DNA of 8,866 bases from Methanomicrobia archaeon (GTDB taxonomy: Archaea > Halobacteriota > Syntropharchaeia > Alkanophagales > Methanospirareceae), in the NCBI GenBank assembly GCA_016928455.1, contig JAFGKP010000081.1, forward strand, positions 1 through 8,866, written 5' to 3'. A program made the translations under genes and the position numbers. Numbering within the stretch: position 1 is the stretch's first letter; the number at the start of each line of letters is the position of its first letter. The notes under the pieces are model-generated. The model did no database searches, was not told where the DNA came from, and saw only the letters and a list, made by a program, of their open reading frames with translations. Shown here one piece after another: positions 1-5,817 of the stretch.

Positions 1-692
1 ATATAGCGAAGGAAGAGGGTGCGATTGTCGTAGCGATGGTCTCGTATCCGTTTGAAGCTGAGCGGATCAGAAGGAAACGCGCGGCAGAGGGCATCGAGCG
101 GTTGCGAGAAACCACCGATACCGTGATTGTGCTGGAGAATGATAAGCTGATCAAGTACGCGGGCAACTTACCCGTGAATGACGCGTTCAGGACAATGGAC
201 ATGCTGATCGCAGAGACCATCCAAGGGATTACGGAGACGATTACAAAGCCGTCATTGGTGAATCTCGACTTTGCGGACCTCAAGGCGGTAATGGAGGAAG
301 GTGGTGTCGCGGTAATGCTCGTCGGCGAGACGATAAAAGCAGACCATAAACCCGAATCGGTCGTCGAGGATGCGCTCTGTCATCCGTTGCTGGAAGCAGA
401 TTATCGTGGCGCAACGGGCTCGCTGATTCACGTGACTGGTGGCTCAGACCTCACCATGAAAGAGACCAACGACATTGTTGAACTGCTCACCTACGAGCTG
501 GACCAGAACGCGAACGTGATCTGGGGCGCGCGAATCAATGAGGATTATAATGGCATGGCGAAGGTCGTCGCGATTATGACCGGTGTGGAGCCGAGATGGA
601 CATTCGGCGGCGTATATGAAGAGCGCAAAGAGCGTGTTGGTGCGAATAGCGCCAGTGGCTTGAGCGCGCTCATACCCGTTTATCATCGCTAA
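1..692 (+). CDS. ftsZ: Cell division protein FtsZ, N-terminus cut off by window edge
   Basis: FtsZ is the tubulin-like GTPase that polymerises into the cytoplasmic division ring. The reading frame is open from base 3 through the ATG at 36, and the residues before that ATG (IAKEEGAIVVAM) already match the FtsZ core. The gene therefore starts outside the window, and the GTP-binding tubulin signature (GGGTGTG) is not present here. Counting from the ATG at 36, the T7 loop that completes the GTPase site of the next subunit is intact at residues 76-81 (NLDFAD). It is followed by AVMEEGGVAVMLVGET and by the C-terminal domain signature GATGSLIHVTGGSDLT near 125-140. WGARINEDY near 163-171 and IMTGV near 180-184 are also typical. 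The C-terminus is short (ending GLSALIPVYHR), without a long linker. The match looks closer to archaeal FtsZ1 than to FtsZ2 or CetZ, but the paralogue assignment is an inference. Confidence 0.95.
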   Translation, partial: IAKEEGAIVVAMVSYPFEAERIRRKRAAEGIERLRETTDTVIVLENDKLIKYAGNLPVNDAFRTMDMLIAETIQGITETITKPSLVNLDFADLKAVMEEGGVAVMLVGETIKADHKPESVVEDALCHPLLEADYRGATGSLIHVTGGSDLTMKETNDIVELLTYELDQNANVIWGARINEDYNGMAKVVAIMTGVEPRWTFGGVYEERKERVGANSASGLSALIPVYHR

Positions 693-699
693 GTAACCG

Positions 700-720
700 A
701 ACACGCGGAAATTTATCCTC
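700..720 (+). promoter_or_regulatory. Archaeal promoter (BRE/TATA) for the RNase P RNA gene
   Basis: The 48-base gap between the ftsZ stop and the rnpB 5' end holds an A/T-rich box, AAATTTATCC, centred near 714 and preceded by a purine-rich stretch that could serve as a BRE. Its centre lies about 27 bases before the first base of the P1 helix at 741, which is the usual archaeal TATA-to-start distance. This is a pattern match only; transcription could also read through from ftsZ. Confidence 0.6.
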
Positions 721-740
721 GCAGCACAACCTATAACTAC

Positions 741-1007
741 GGGAGAGAGGAAGGGCAGCTGCCGGTTCTCGTTGCTCGAGGGCTGAGGAAAGTCCCCCCA
801 CCGTTAGGAGCGAACGCCGAGAGGGCGTAGGGCGAGAGTCCTGGCTCTGGTATAGAAACGTGACCGGACCATACCCATGTGATGATTCCGTAAAAGGATG
901 AAGTCGTATGGTCACGGATGGAACGACCAGCCTCGCAGGTGCAAGCTTGAAGAAAGCGCTAAGATAAATGCTGCTGAAACAGAAGGGGGCTTACTCTCCT
1001 CACTCCC
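741..1007 (+). ncRNA. rnpB: RNase P RNA, archaeal type A
   Basis: This is the catalytic RNA of RNase P, which removes 5' leaders from pre-tRNAs. Conserved blocks seen directly are CR-I (GAGGAAAGTCCCCCC, 785-799), AUAGAAACG near 852-860, the GGAUGGAACG block near 916-925, and CR-V (ACAGAAGGGGGCTTA, 979-993). CR-I and CR-V pair to form the P4 helix (CCCCC with GGGGG). P1 can be built from GGGAG-A-GAGGA (741-751) and TCCTC-A-CTCCC (997-1007), with a single A/A mismatch; this sets both ends. A perfect 8-bp helix, GACCATAC (867-874) with GTATGGTC (906-913), is the P12 arm. The length of about 267 nt is normal for archaeal type A. The last 8 nt overlap the 3' end of the convergent rnz gene. The short open frames crossing this region are not genes. 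Confidence 0.95.
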
Positions 1008-1917
1008 GGTACCCGATCTCTATCGTCATGAGGTCGCTCGCCACATCGGTGTTCTCGAAAGCCTCTTGCGCTTCTGCTTTCAGCTTACGCGCACCCTCGA
1101 GATCTGAATACCGGGCGCTGAGATGTGTAAGCATGAGCTTGTGCACACCTGCCCTCCTGGCGACGTCCGCGGCCTCCAATGCGGTTGAATGCATGTACTC
1201 GATCGCAAACTCTTTCGTCTCCTCAGAAAGTGTCCCGTCATGAATGAGCAGATCGGCATCCTTGCTCGCCTCAATCACGCTCGCACACGGTCGTGTATCG
1301 CCGGTATACACGATTTTACGGCCCGCCCGCGGCGGCCCCATGACCTGCTCGGGCTTGATTTCGCGCTCGTCAACGTAAATTGACTGCCCTGATTGCAGTC
1401 TCGCAAATAGCGGGCCGGGTTTAATACCCAGCTCGATCGCTCGTTCACGGTTAAATCGCCCGGGTCGTTTATCCTCTTCAAGCACATAACCGATGCTCGT
1501 GACGTTATGCTCGGTCTTCATCGTTCGTATCTCATAGCCCGTTCTTCGGACCACGTCGCCCGCGGCCAGTTCTATCGCTTTTATCTCGAAGCTCCGGCCG
1601 GCGTAACCCAACGCGAGGAGATGGTAGAGGAATTTATCCACGTAACGCGGCCCATAAATCTCAAGCGGCTCTTCTCGGCCCTGCAGGGCCATCGTTTGTA
1701 TCAACCCGGGAATACCAAGCACATGGTCAGCGTGGAAGTGTGTGAGGAAGATCGCTGCGATCTTCATGCCTGTTTTCGCCCGCATCATCTGCTGCTGCGC
1801 GCCCTCGCCGCAATCAAAGAGCAGCAACTCGCCTTCTCGATTCACGGCGATTGCAGACGGCGTTCTGTTCGGCGTGGGCATCGAGCCACCGGTTCCCAGG
1901 AATGTGATTCGCAACAT
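1000..1917 (-). CDS. rnz: Ribonuclease Z (tRNA 3'-processing endonuclease)
   Basis: RNase Z is a zinc-dependent metallo-beta-lactamase-fold nuclease that cuts 3' trailers from pre-tRNAs in the cytoplasm. The product is 305 aa from the ATG at 1915-1917, the usual length for the short form. Seen directly: the N-terminal strand MLRITFLGTGGS; the zinc motif THFHADH with H60, H62, D64 and H65; H137 in MKTEH; D207 in YTGDTRP; H243 in MHSTALEAADVA; and H265 in LTHLSARY. All seven metal ligands are therefore present, at near-canonical spacing. The flexible-arm segment for tRNA binding falls near residues 145-195. The frame stays open 44 codons upstream to 2049, but those residues are not family-like and run through the promoter region, so the MLRITFLGTG start is preferred. 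No strong ribosome-binding site is visible. The stop overlaps the rnpB 3' end on the other strand. Confidence 0.96.
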   Translation of the reverse strand: MLRITFLGTGGSMPTPNRTPSAIAVNREGELLLFDCGEGAQQQMMRAKTGMKIAAIFLTHFHADHVLGIPGLIQTMALQGREEPLEIYGPRYVDKFLYHLLALGYAGRSFEIKAIELAAGDVVRRTGYEIRTMKTEHNVTSIGYVLEEDKRPGRFNRERAIELGIKPGPLFARLQSGQSIYVDEREIKPEQVMGPPRAGRKIVYTGDTRPCASVIEASKDADLLIHDGTLSEETKEFAIEYMHSTALEAADVARRAGVHKLMLTHLSARYSDLEGARKLKAEAQEAFENTDVASDLMTIEIGYRE

Positions 1918-1963
1918 AGATAGAGCCTGCGCGTAGGAAAGAGATACGAAGAATAGTAATTCG

Positions 1964-1978
1964 AAAGATAAAAAACTC
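1964..1978 (-). promoter_or_regulatory. Probable TATA box for rnz
   Basis: The 103-base gap upstream of rnz carries, read on the minus strand, GTTTTTTATC (1967-1976). This is the most TATA-like stretch in the gap. It would place transcription start near 1944, giving a leader of about 27 nt before the ATG at 1917. It suggests that rnz can be transcribed independently of the genes upstream. Sequence pattern only. Confidence 0.4.
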
Positions 1979-2020
1979 GATTTATCCGGGATTTTCTCGA
2001 GGGTTAGTGAAAACCAGCGG

Positions 2021-2878
2021 TCAAACGACCGCGACCCCATATTCCGCACCCGTCATGGTCAGTTCTCGTTTCAGCGCTCGTAGAAAAACCCCGTACAGCT
2101 CGATCGCTCGCTCGACTCGATCGAGTAAACTCGCCGTCGGACCTTCTAACTCTCGCTCCATTTCCGTCTGACTGACAGCACCAAACTGCTGCAGCTGAGC
2201 CCAATTCGCTCTGAGATACGTGACAAGAGCTGCAGATGCGAAATGCACAGGCACCACGGGATGACGCCCCGAGAGCTCGATGATCAACTGTCGCTCCTGT
2301 TCCACCTCGTCTTCTGAGATGCCAGAGCGTTTGATCGCTTTCATACGTGCTTCTTCATGAACGACGCCCCGCATGTCCGGACTGAGGTTCTGGAGCTTAT
2401 ATTCCGCCATTTCGGTGTAAATCTCGCCCTGGGCAAGCTCGTGCTCGAGCACGTAGCGCAGCATGGACTCACTCGCCGCTGTAAGAAACGTCTCGTTCAA
2501 TGCGATGACCGAGACCCAGGAGCCATGTATGAAGAACCGGCGGAAGATCGCCGTCCCCAGATCCAGAGATGCGTCGGCGGGCGTTACGATCGAAGGCGCG
2601 AAGATGAAGGGATCCGTTTTTACCATAATGATCTTTGTGAGCCGCTCGGTACCGGCATGCTTTTTGATAGCTCGCTCTTCCGCATCGGAGAGCGACGCGT
2701 AGAGTGAGACCGGGCGGTCACGATACGTTTCGTATCTACGGATGAGATTCTGAATTCTATACGGATCGAGCCGCTTAAAGATATCTGCGAGGGTTTTCGC
2801 ATTCGCTCTTAGCCACGCAACATAAGCGGCGTCCTCGCTGTTTCGCTGCGCTTCCGTTTGCTTTTCTGGAGAGGTCAT
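2021..2878 (-). CDS. Uncharacterised 285-aa soluble protein with HELAQ motif
   Basis: I do not recognise this family with certainty. The protein has no signal peptide and no clear membrane segment, and it is rich in charged helices. Residues 1-80 are helical and basic/acidic (for example RIQNLIRRYETYRD near 41-54). Residues 82-135 contain short hydrophobic strands (KIIMVKTDPFIFAPSIV, FFIHGSWVSVIALNETF). RYVLEHELAQGEIYTEM near 141-157 resembles a zinc-metalloprotease helix, but it reads HELAQ (146-150) instead of HExxH. The C-terminal third is again helical, and ELEGPTASLLDRVERAIELY near 243-262 could form a coiled coil. The ATG at 2876-2878 is the first in frame and follows a TATA-like box (2909-2916) at a distance fitting a very short leader. 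It lies 45 nt after a radical SAM gene and 103 nt before rnz, all on the same strand. It could be an inactive peptidase-like or regulatory protein, but function is unknown. Confidence 0.75.
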   Translation of the reverse strand: MTSPEKQTEAQRNSEDAAYVAWLRANAKTLADIFKRLDPYRIQNLIRRYETYRDRPVSLYASLSDAEERAIKKHAGTERLTKIIMVKTDPFIFAPSIVTPADASLDLGTAIFRRFFIHGSWVSVIALNETFLTAASESMLRYVLEHELAQGEIYTEMAEYKLQNLSPDMRGVVHEEARMKAIKRSGISEDEVEQERQLIIELSGRHPVVPVHFASAALVTYLRANWAQLQQFGAVSQTEMERELEGPTASLLDRVERAIELYGVFLRALKRELTMTGAEYGVAVV

Positions 2879-2906
2879 ACGTGTGTACTGTTAGTAAGTA
2901 CCAGCG

Positions 2907-2918
2907 GGTATTAAAGCG
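2907..2918 (-). promoter_or_regulatory. Possible TATA box for the 285-aa protein gene
   Basis: In the 45-base gap between the radical SAM gene and the 285-aa gene, the minus strand reads CTTTAATA (2909-2916). Its centre is about 34 bases before the ATG at 2878, so a start near 2885 would give a leader of only about 7 nt. The gap is short enough that read-through from the upstream radical SAM gene is equally possible. Confidence 0.35.
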
Positions 2919-2923
2919 GTTTT

Positions 2924-3964
2924 TTACAGACTCGCGCGACCAACGACGCGTTCTAGCGTCTCATAATCCGCGCGTGTGTGTGCCACCATATGGACGTTCC
3001 CGAGCTTGATCTTCTGCAGTCCCGCAGCCCGTGCCGCGAGGCAGGCATCGACCATCTGCTCCAGAGAGGGGGGAGGCACGTCCAGCATCTGGTATGCGGG
3101 AAAGAACGCGAGTATGGTGAACGGGATGTCAGCGTCAACAGCGGCTATCGTCTCTGCTATATGACCAATTTGATCCGCCTCAACCCAGCCGGGAATGCAG
3201 AGTGCGAGCACCTCGAGAACGAATCCGCGCTCTTTCAGGTCCGCTGGTAGCTGCAGAATGCGCGCGTTCGAGACGCCGGTCAATCGCCGGTGCACCTCAT
3301 CATCGTACGCCTTGATATCGAGCCAGAAGGCGTCAACGCCCGCATCCCATAACAGATCCAGATTGTCCGGGGTGAGACCGTACCCGTTTGTTTCTATGAG
3401 CACCCATACTCTCTCGGGAAGCTCTTTGATCAATTCCGTTGATCTCATGTAGAATTCAGGCTGGCCGGTGAGATCGCCGCCCGTGAAGGCGACGATGTTG
3501 CGTGCGGGCCCCCAGCCCTGGGGGCTCAGTTCGATCTTATCAGTCCTAAGAACACCGGGACAGTGTTCGCTTCGCGTGCCCTGGAAAATGCACTGGCCAC
3601 AGCCCTTACAGAGCTCGTGCGCATGCCAGCTCGTTGCCTGTTCGCGTGGCACGGAGGTAATCTCATATTCGGTCAAATACTGCTGGACTGCAGTTACTAT
3701 ATCACGGGGAGACTGCCATACGCCAGTCACATGCTGTGTGAACTGCCATGAGTGGCATTTCTTACAGGAGAGATTGCAGCCCGACTGGTATATCGAGAGG
3801 TAATGCTCGGGTCGCGAGAGGGAAATTCCGTGGATCAATCGCTGGGGCGTGCCCGTTACCCGTTTGAGCGTGACATCGCATGCTTTTCGATACTGGTCCG
3901 ACGTTTCTTCGAATACCTGGCAGCTCCCCTGCTCGAATCCTTGCTTGACAAGCCTGCATTCCAT
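2924..3964 (-). CDS. PflA/AmmeMemoRadiSam-like radical SAM protein with extra four-Cys insert
   Basis: This cytoplasmic iron-sulfur enzyme is predicted to cleave S-adenosylmethionine to a 5'-deoxyadenosyl radical. From the ATG at 3962-3964 it is 346 aa. The radical SAM motif CNLSCKKC (C63, C67, C70) is the standard CxxxCxxC. The SAM-binding segment follows as FTGGDLTGQPEF near 160-171, with LIETNGYGL near 189-197 and WLDIKAY near 214-220. The end (FFPAYQMLDVPPPSLEQM ... LGNVHMVAH) closely follows the C-terminal pattern of the PflA/AmmeMemoRadiSam group (COG1180-like). Between the first and second core strands is an insert with C119, C122, C125 and C135 (CxxCxxCx9CP), a likely second Fe-S site as in glycyl-radical activases. 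No glycyl radical enzyme lies in the window, so the substrate is unknown. The frame stays open 20 codons upstream to 4024, but that stretch looks like promoter DNA. The gene is divergent from the GXGXG gene and is followed by the 285-aa gene. Confidence 0.88.
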   Translation of the reverse strand: MECRLVKQGFEQGSCQVFEETSDQYRKACDVTLKRVTGTPQRLIHGISLSRPEHYLSIYQSGCNLSCKKCHSWQFTQHVTGVWQSPRDIVTAVQQYLTEYEITSVPREQATSWHAHELCKGCGQCIFQGTRSEHCPGVLRTDKIELSPQGWGPARNIVAFTGGDLTGQPEFYMRSTELIKELPERVWVLIETNGYGLTPDNLDLLWDAGVDAFWLDIKAYDDEVHRRLTGVSNARILQLPADLKERGFVLEVLALCIPGWVEADQIGHIAETIAAVDADIPFTILAFFPAYQMLDVPPPSLEQMVDACLAARAAGLQKIKLGNVHMVAHTRADYETLERVVGRASL

Positions 3965-4053
3965 GGGCACTATGATTAATAAACTGATACGATTCCGTGA
4001 TAAGATCGACAGAACGTTAAGCACTGAGGCGTTATTAAGTATGTGAGTTTTTT
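3965..4053. promoter_or_regulatory. Divergent intergenic promoter region
   Basis: These 89 bases separate the divergent radical SAM and GXGXG genes and must hold both promoters. Candidate A/T boxes are TTTATTAATC (minus strand, 3975-3984) and CTTATCAC (minus strand, about 3997-4004) for the radical SAM gene. The second gives the better distance to the ATG at 3964. For the GXGXG gene, GTTATTAAG (4031-4039) is the strongest A/T box but sits only about 18 bases before its ATG, so GTTAAG near 4016-4021 is an alternative. A weak Shine-Dalgarno-like GTGAG (4043-4047) precedes the ATG at 4054. No clear operator palindrome was seen. Confidence 0.45.
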
Positions 4054-4968
4054 ATGGAGCTGACTTTGAGTGCACCGCAGGATTGTATTGGGGACTTCAC
4101 GTACAACTTCATCTGGCAGCACAAGGGCGAACTGCTCAAGCCCGCTGACTTCATACCCTCGCAAGCCGGCACGAGCTATACGTACGAGGCGGTGGTGGAG
4201 GCGTTGCAGCATGGCGAGGACGTGCGTATCAAGGGTGATGCGGGCAAACGCATCGGCTCGAGCCTGGGCGTGGATCTCGTCTTTTTCGGGGGTACTGGTA
4301 AGGAGCTCTCCGGGGTTGGCTCGATCATCATAGATGGTAACGCCGATTCACACCTCGGCCTGGGCATGCTCGCCGGTGCGATTTATGTCAAAGGCGAGGT
4401 CCTGGAACCGCTTGGCAATAGTATCCAGGTGGAATCCGATCGTGCAGGCTACAAGAAATTCGTCTCGATCACGTGGCTCCTGCACCACCCGGAACAACAC
4501 GAGCAGAATGCACCACTCGCACCCAACGACATGCGGGATGGCGAATTGACGCTTGCTGATGGCTTGTTACGACATACGCTCGCTGCACGCTGCATGACCG
4601 ATGCAACGGTAAACGTAAAGGGCGATGTCGGGATCAGCGTGGGGATCTTGATGCGCCGTGGCACAGTCGTCGTATCCGGGAATGCCGGCATGAATGCGGC
4701 TGCGCTGCTCAATGGCGGTACCGTGGTGATTTTGGGTAACGTAGCGGAATTCATGGGCGTGGAGCTGCGCAAGGGCGTGGTCTTCGTGAAAGGCAGTACC
4801 AAGGGCTATATCGGCGCGCAGATGAGTGGCGGCCGAATCATTTGTAAAAGAACGAAGCCACTGCCGCCCGTAAGAGAGCGAAAGCTGGAGCAGGAGGATT
4901 TAGCAGTGCTCGCGAGATATGGCGTTGCGGGCGTGTTTGCGCTCAGTTACGGGCGGTATGAGGTGTAA
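4054..4968 (+). CDS. GXGXG beta-helix protein (FwdC / GltB C-terminal domain family)
   Basis: The 304-aa product belongs to the GXGXG family, the right-handed beta-helix found in subunit C of formylmethanofuran dehydrogenase (FwdC/FmdC) and in the C-terminal domain of glutamate synthase. Two lobes of G-x-x-x-G-type coils are visible. Lobe 1 is at residues 58-126 (IKGDAG, GVGSIIIDGNADSHLGLGM, AGAIYVKGEV, PLGNSIQVES). Lobe 2 is at 186-264 (VNVKGDVGISVG, RGTVVVSGNAGM, GGTVVILGNVAEFMG, KGVVFVKG, GGRIIC). A histidine-rich linker (LLHHPEQHEQ, about 142-151) joins them. Archaeal homologues are often labelled tributyrin esterase; I see no GxSxG esterase motif. At 304 aa it is longer than the typical FwdC of roughly 260-270 aa, and no other fwd or glt gene is in the window. 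A free-standing scaffold or modulator is thus more likely than a bona fide FwdC. Start: the ATG at 4054 after weak GTGAG. Confidence 0.87.
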   Translation: MELTLSAPQDCIGDFTYNFIWQHKGELLKPADFIPSQAGTSYTYEAVVEALQHGEDVRIKGDAGKRIGSSLGVDLVFFGGTGKELSGVGSIIIDGNADSHLGLGMLAGAIYVKGEVLEPLGNSIQVESDRAGYKKFVSITWLLHHPEQHEQNAPLAPNDMRDGELTLADGLLRHTLAARCMTDATVNVKGDVGISVGILMRRGTVVVSGNAGMNAAALLNGGTVVILGNVAEFMGVELRKGVVFVKGSTKGYIGAQMSGGRIICKRTKPLPPVRERKLEQEDLAVLARYGVAGVFALSYGRYEV

Positions 4969-5110
4969 CTGGTTTGCATATGGACGTCAGTAACGGTTTG
5001 TGAAAACCCAAATGAGAAGGCGAATAAGGGTAAAACTAACGGTACGAGCTAAGCAGCACATCGTCACGCACAGCGTTACCGCTAATAAAATTATTCCCGA
5101 TGATTTTGAT
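4969..5110. other. Intergenic spacer without recognisable gene
   Basis: No plausible coding frame, tRNA or repeat array was found in these 142 bases between the GXGXG gene and the transposase remnant. The only structure noted is a short perfect hairpin, GGTTT-GTGA-AAACC (4995-5008), whose GTGA loop is a GNRA-type tetraloop. It lies 27 bases after the GXGXG stop codon and lacks a following T-run, so it is at best a weak candidate for a transcript 3'-end structure. A/T-rich sequence (TAATAAAATTATT, 5083-5095) lies just past the transposase remnant tail and may be near the old element boundary, but no inverted repeat could be matched. Confidence 0.5.
4995..5008 (+). other. Short hairpin with GNRA-type loop
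   Basis: GGTTT (4995-4999) pairs perfectly with AAACC (5004-5008) around the tetraloop GTGA. It sits just downstream of the GXGXG gene. The stem is only five base pairs with two G-C pairs, so it may be chance. It is listed because it is the only structured element in this spacer. Confidence 0.25.
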
Positions 5111-5430
5111 TTAGCCCTTTTTCAGCGCCCACCTATTTTTCTTCTGCTTCTTTTCGTATCTCGGGGTCTTTTTTAGGGCTTTTTTACGCTTTTTCTCGAA
5201 AGCGCACGCTACCCTAAACTGCTCCTTGCCTCTTGAGCGCAGCATACCTGGTACAGGTTGAAGCTAAGACCGGTGAAAATCATCTTACCGTTGACCCGCT
5301 CTACCAGGGTAACCAGCACGTGTCTAGCATTGAATACCCTCTTGATAACGGCATAATGTCGCTCACCAGGAGTTCTCTTTTTGCTGATGCGGCGATTTCG
5401 CAACGTATCCCAGACACCATTGGGATGATC
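5111..5430 (-). pseudogene. Decayed IS5-like transposase, C-terminal remnant with frameshift
   Basis: On the minus strand, residues encoded from about 5406 down to 5240 read RNRRISKKRTPGERHYAVIKR, then VFNARHVL and FTGLSFNLYQV. This is the pattern at the C-terminus of IS5-type DDE transposases of methanogens (R-N-x-x-I-S-x-K-R, G-E-R-x-x-A-V-I-K, F-x-x-x-x-F-N-L-Y-Q). That frame ends at a TAG (5209-5211) after the unconvincing tail CCAQEARSSLG. Shifting frame just after LYQV gives RSRGKEQFRVACAFEKKRKKA and a lysine-rich tail ending in TAA at 5111-5113, the kind of basic tail expected for the protein. The gene is therefore frameshifted near 5240-5250. It also lacks its N-terminus and the first catalytic aspartates, so it is inactive. 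The exact boundaries and terminal inverted repeats could not be found. The plus-strand open frame over this region is a shadow. Confidence 0.65.
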
Positions 5431-5521
5431 CCGTGTAGCCGGAAACTCTTCAAGGCTGGTTCCTGGAATAGCAGCCTTATAAAGGCCGATTACACAACGT
5501 GGCCATACGGTAATACTGGTG

Positions 5522-5536
5522 GAGTTAATATTGTTA
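5522..5536 (+). promoter_or_regulatory. Probable TATA box for vapBC
   Basis: GAGTTAATATTG contains a good archaeal TATA-like core, TTAATATT (5525-5532), about 35-40 bases before the likely vapB start at 5566. This gives a very short leader. It lies between the transposase remnant and vapB. In AbrB-type toxin-antitoxin operons the antitoxin usually represses its own promoter; the sequence here does not show a clear operator palindrome. Confidence 0.4.
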
Positions 5537-5565
5537 ACCATCACCTAGTAAATTTGGTGGAAAGC

Positions 5566-5811
5566 GTGATCATCGCCAAAACGAAGGTGACCTCCGGATT
5601 CAGGGTAATGATCCCTAAGGAAATACGGGATACACAGGGAATCGAGGATGGCATGGAGGTAATCTGGTACGAGCAGGACGGGAAGATCAACGTCTACTTC
5701 CGAAAAGCCGTGAAGTCGATCAAGGAGCTGCGCGGTACGATCTCGGGTGGCAAGGACTTGTCGAAGACAGGGACCACAGATCTGCTCGATGAAGAGCTTG
5801 AGTTGGAGTAG
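5566..5811 (+). CDS. vapB: AbrB/SpoVT-type antitoxin (VapB-like)
   Basis: This 81-aa protein has an N-terminal swapped-hairpin AbrB/SpoVT DNA-binding domain (residues about 1-48: TKVTSGFRVMIPKEIRDTQG, then EVIWYEQDGKINVYF) and an acidic C-terminal tail (LLDEELELE). Such tails in VapB antitoxins wrap around and block the PIN toxin. The start chosen is the GTG at 5566-5568, because GGTGG (5556-5560) sits five bases upstream as a Shine-Dalgarno sequence and the AbrB fold begins at once. A TTG at 5554 and a GTG at 5557 are alternatives. The frame stays open upstream to 5233, but that part overlaps the transposase remnant and is not AbrB-like. The toxin gene follows after six bases. With vapC broken, the antitoxin may persist as an orphan regulator. 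Confidence 0.85.
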   Translation: MIIAKTKVTSGFRVMIPKEIRDTQGIEDGMEVIWYEQDGKINVYFRKAVKSIKELRGTISGGKDLSKTGTTDLLDEELELE

Positions 5812-5817
5812 TATAGT

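Noticed and set aside
898..1243. Short open frames over the RNase P RNA 3' half
   Set aside because: They overlap the conserved RNA blocks and the antisense of rnz, and show no protein signature.
1507..1923. 138-codon open frame on the plus strand
   Set aside because: It is antisense to rnz, which has all its catalytic residues; the open frame is a by-product of G+C-rich codon use.
1918..2049. 44-residue N-terminal extension of RNase Z
   Set aside because: RNase Z proteins begin at the MLRITFLGTG strand. The extension is hydrophobic junk, overlaps the end of the upstream gene, and covers a TATA-like box.
2899..2910. Small palindrome TACC-AGCG-GGTA between two minus-strand genes
   Set aside because: A four-base-pair stem is expected by chance; no T-run follows on the minus strand and no second copy marks it as an operator.
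3965..4024. 20-residue extension of the radical SAM protein
   Set aside because: It overlaps the only promoter DNA between divergent genes, and its sequence does not look like the family. The start at 3964 is preferred, though not proved.
5233..5565. Long N-terminal extension of the antitoxin open frame
   Set aside because: The extension covers the antisense of the transposase remnant, shows no AbrB-like sequence, and a GGTGG-GTG start at 5566 gives a standard 81-aa antitoxin.
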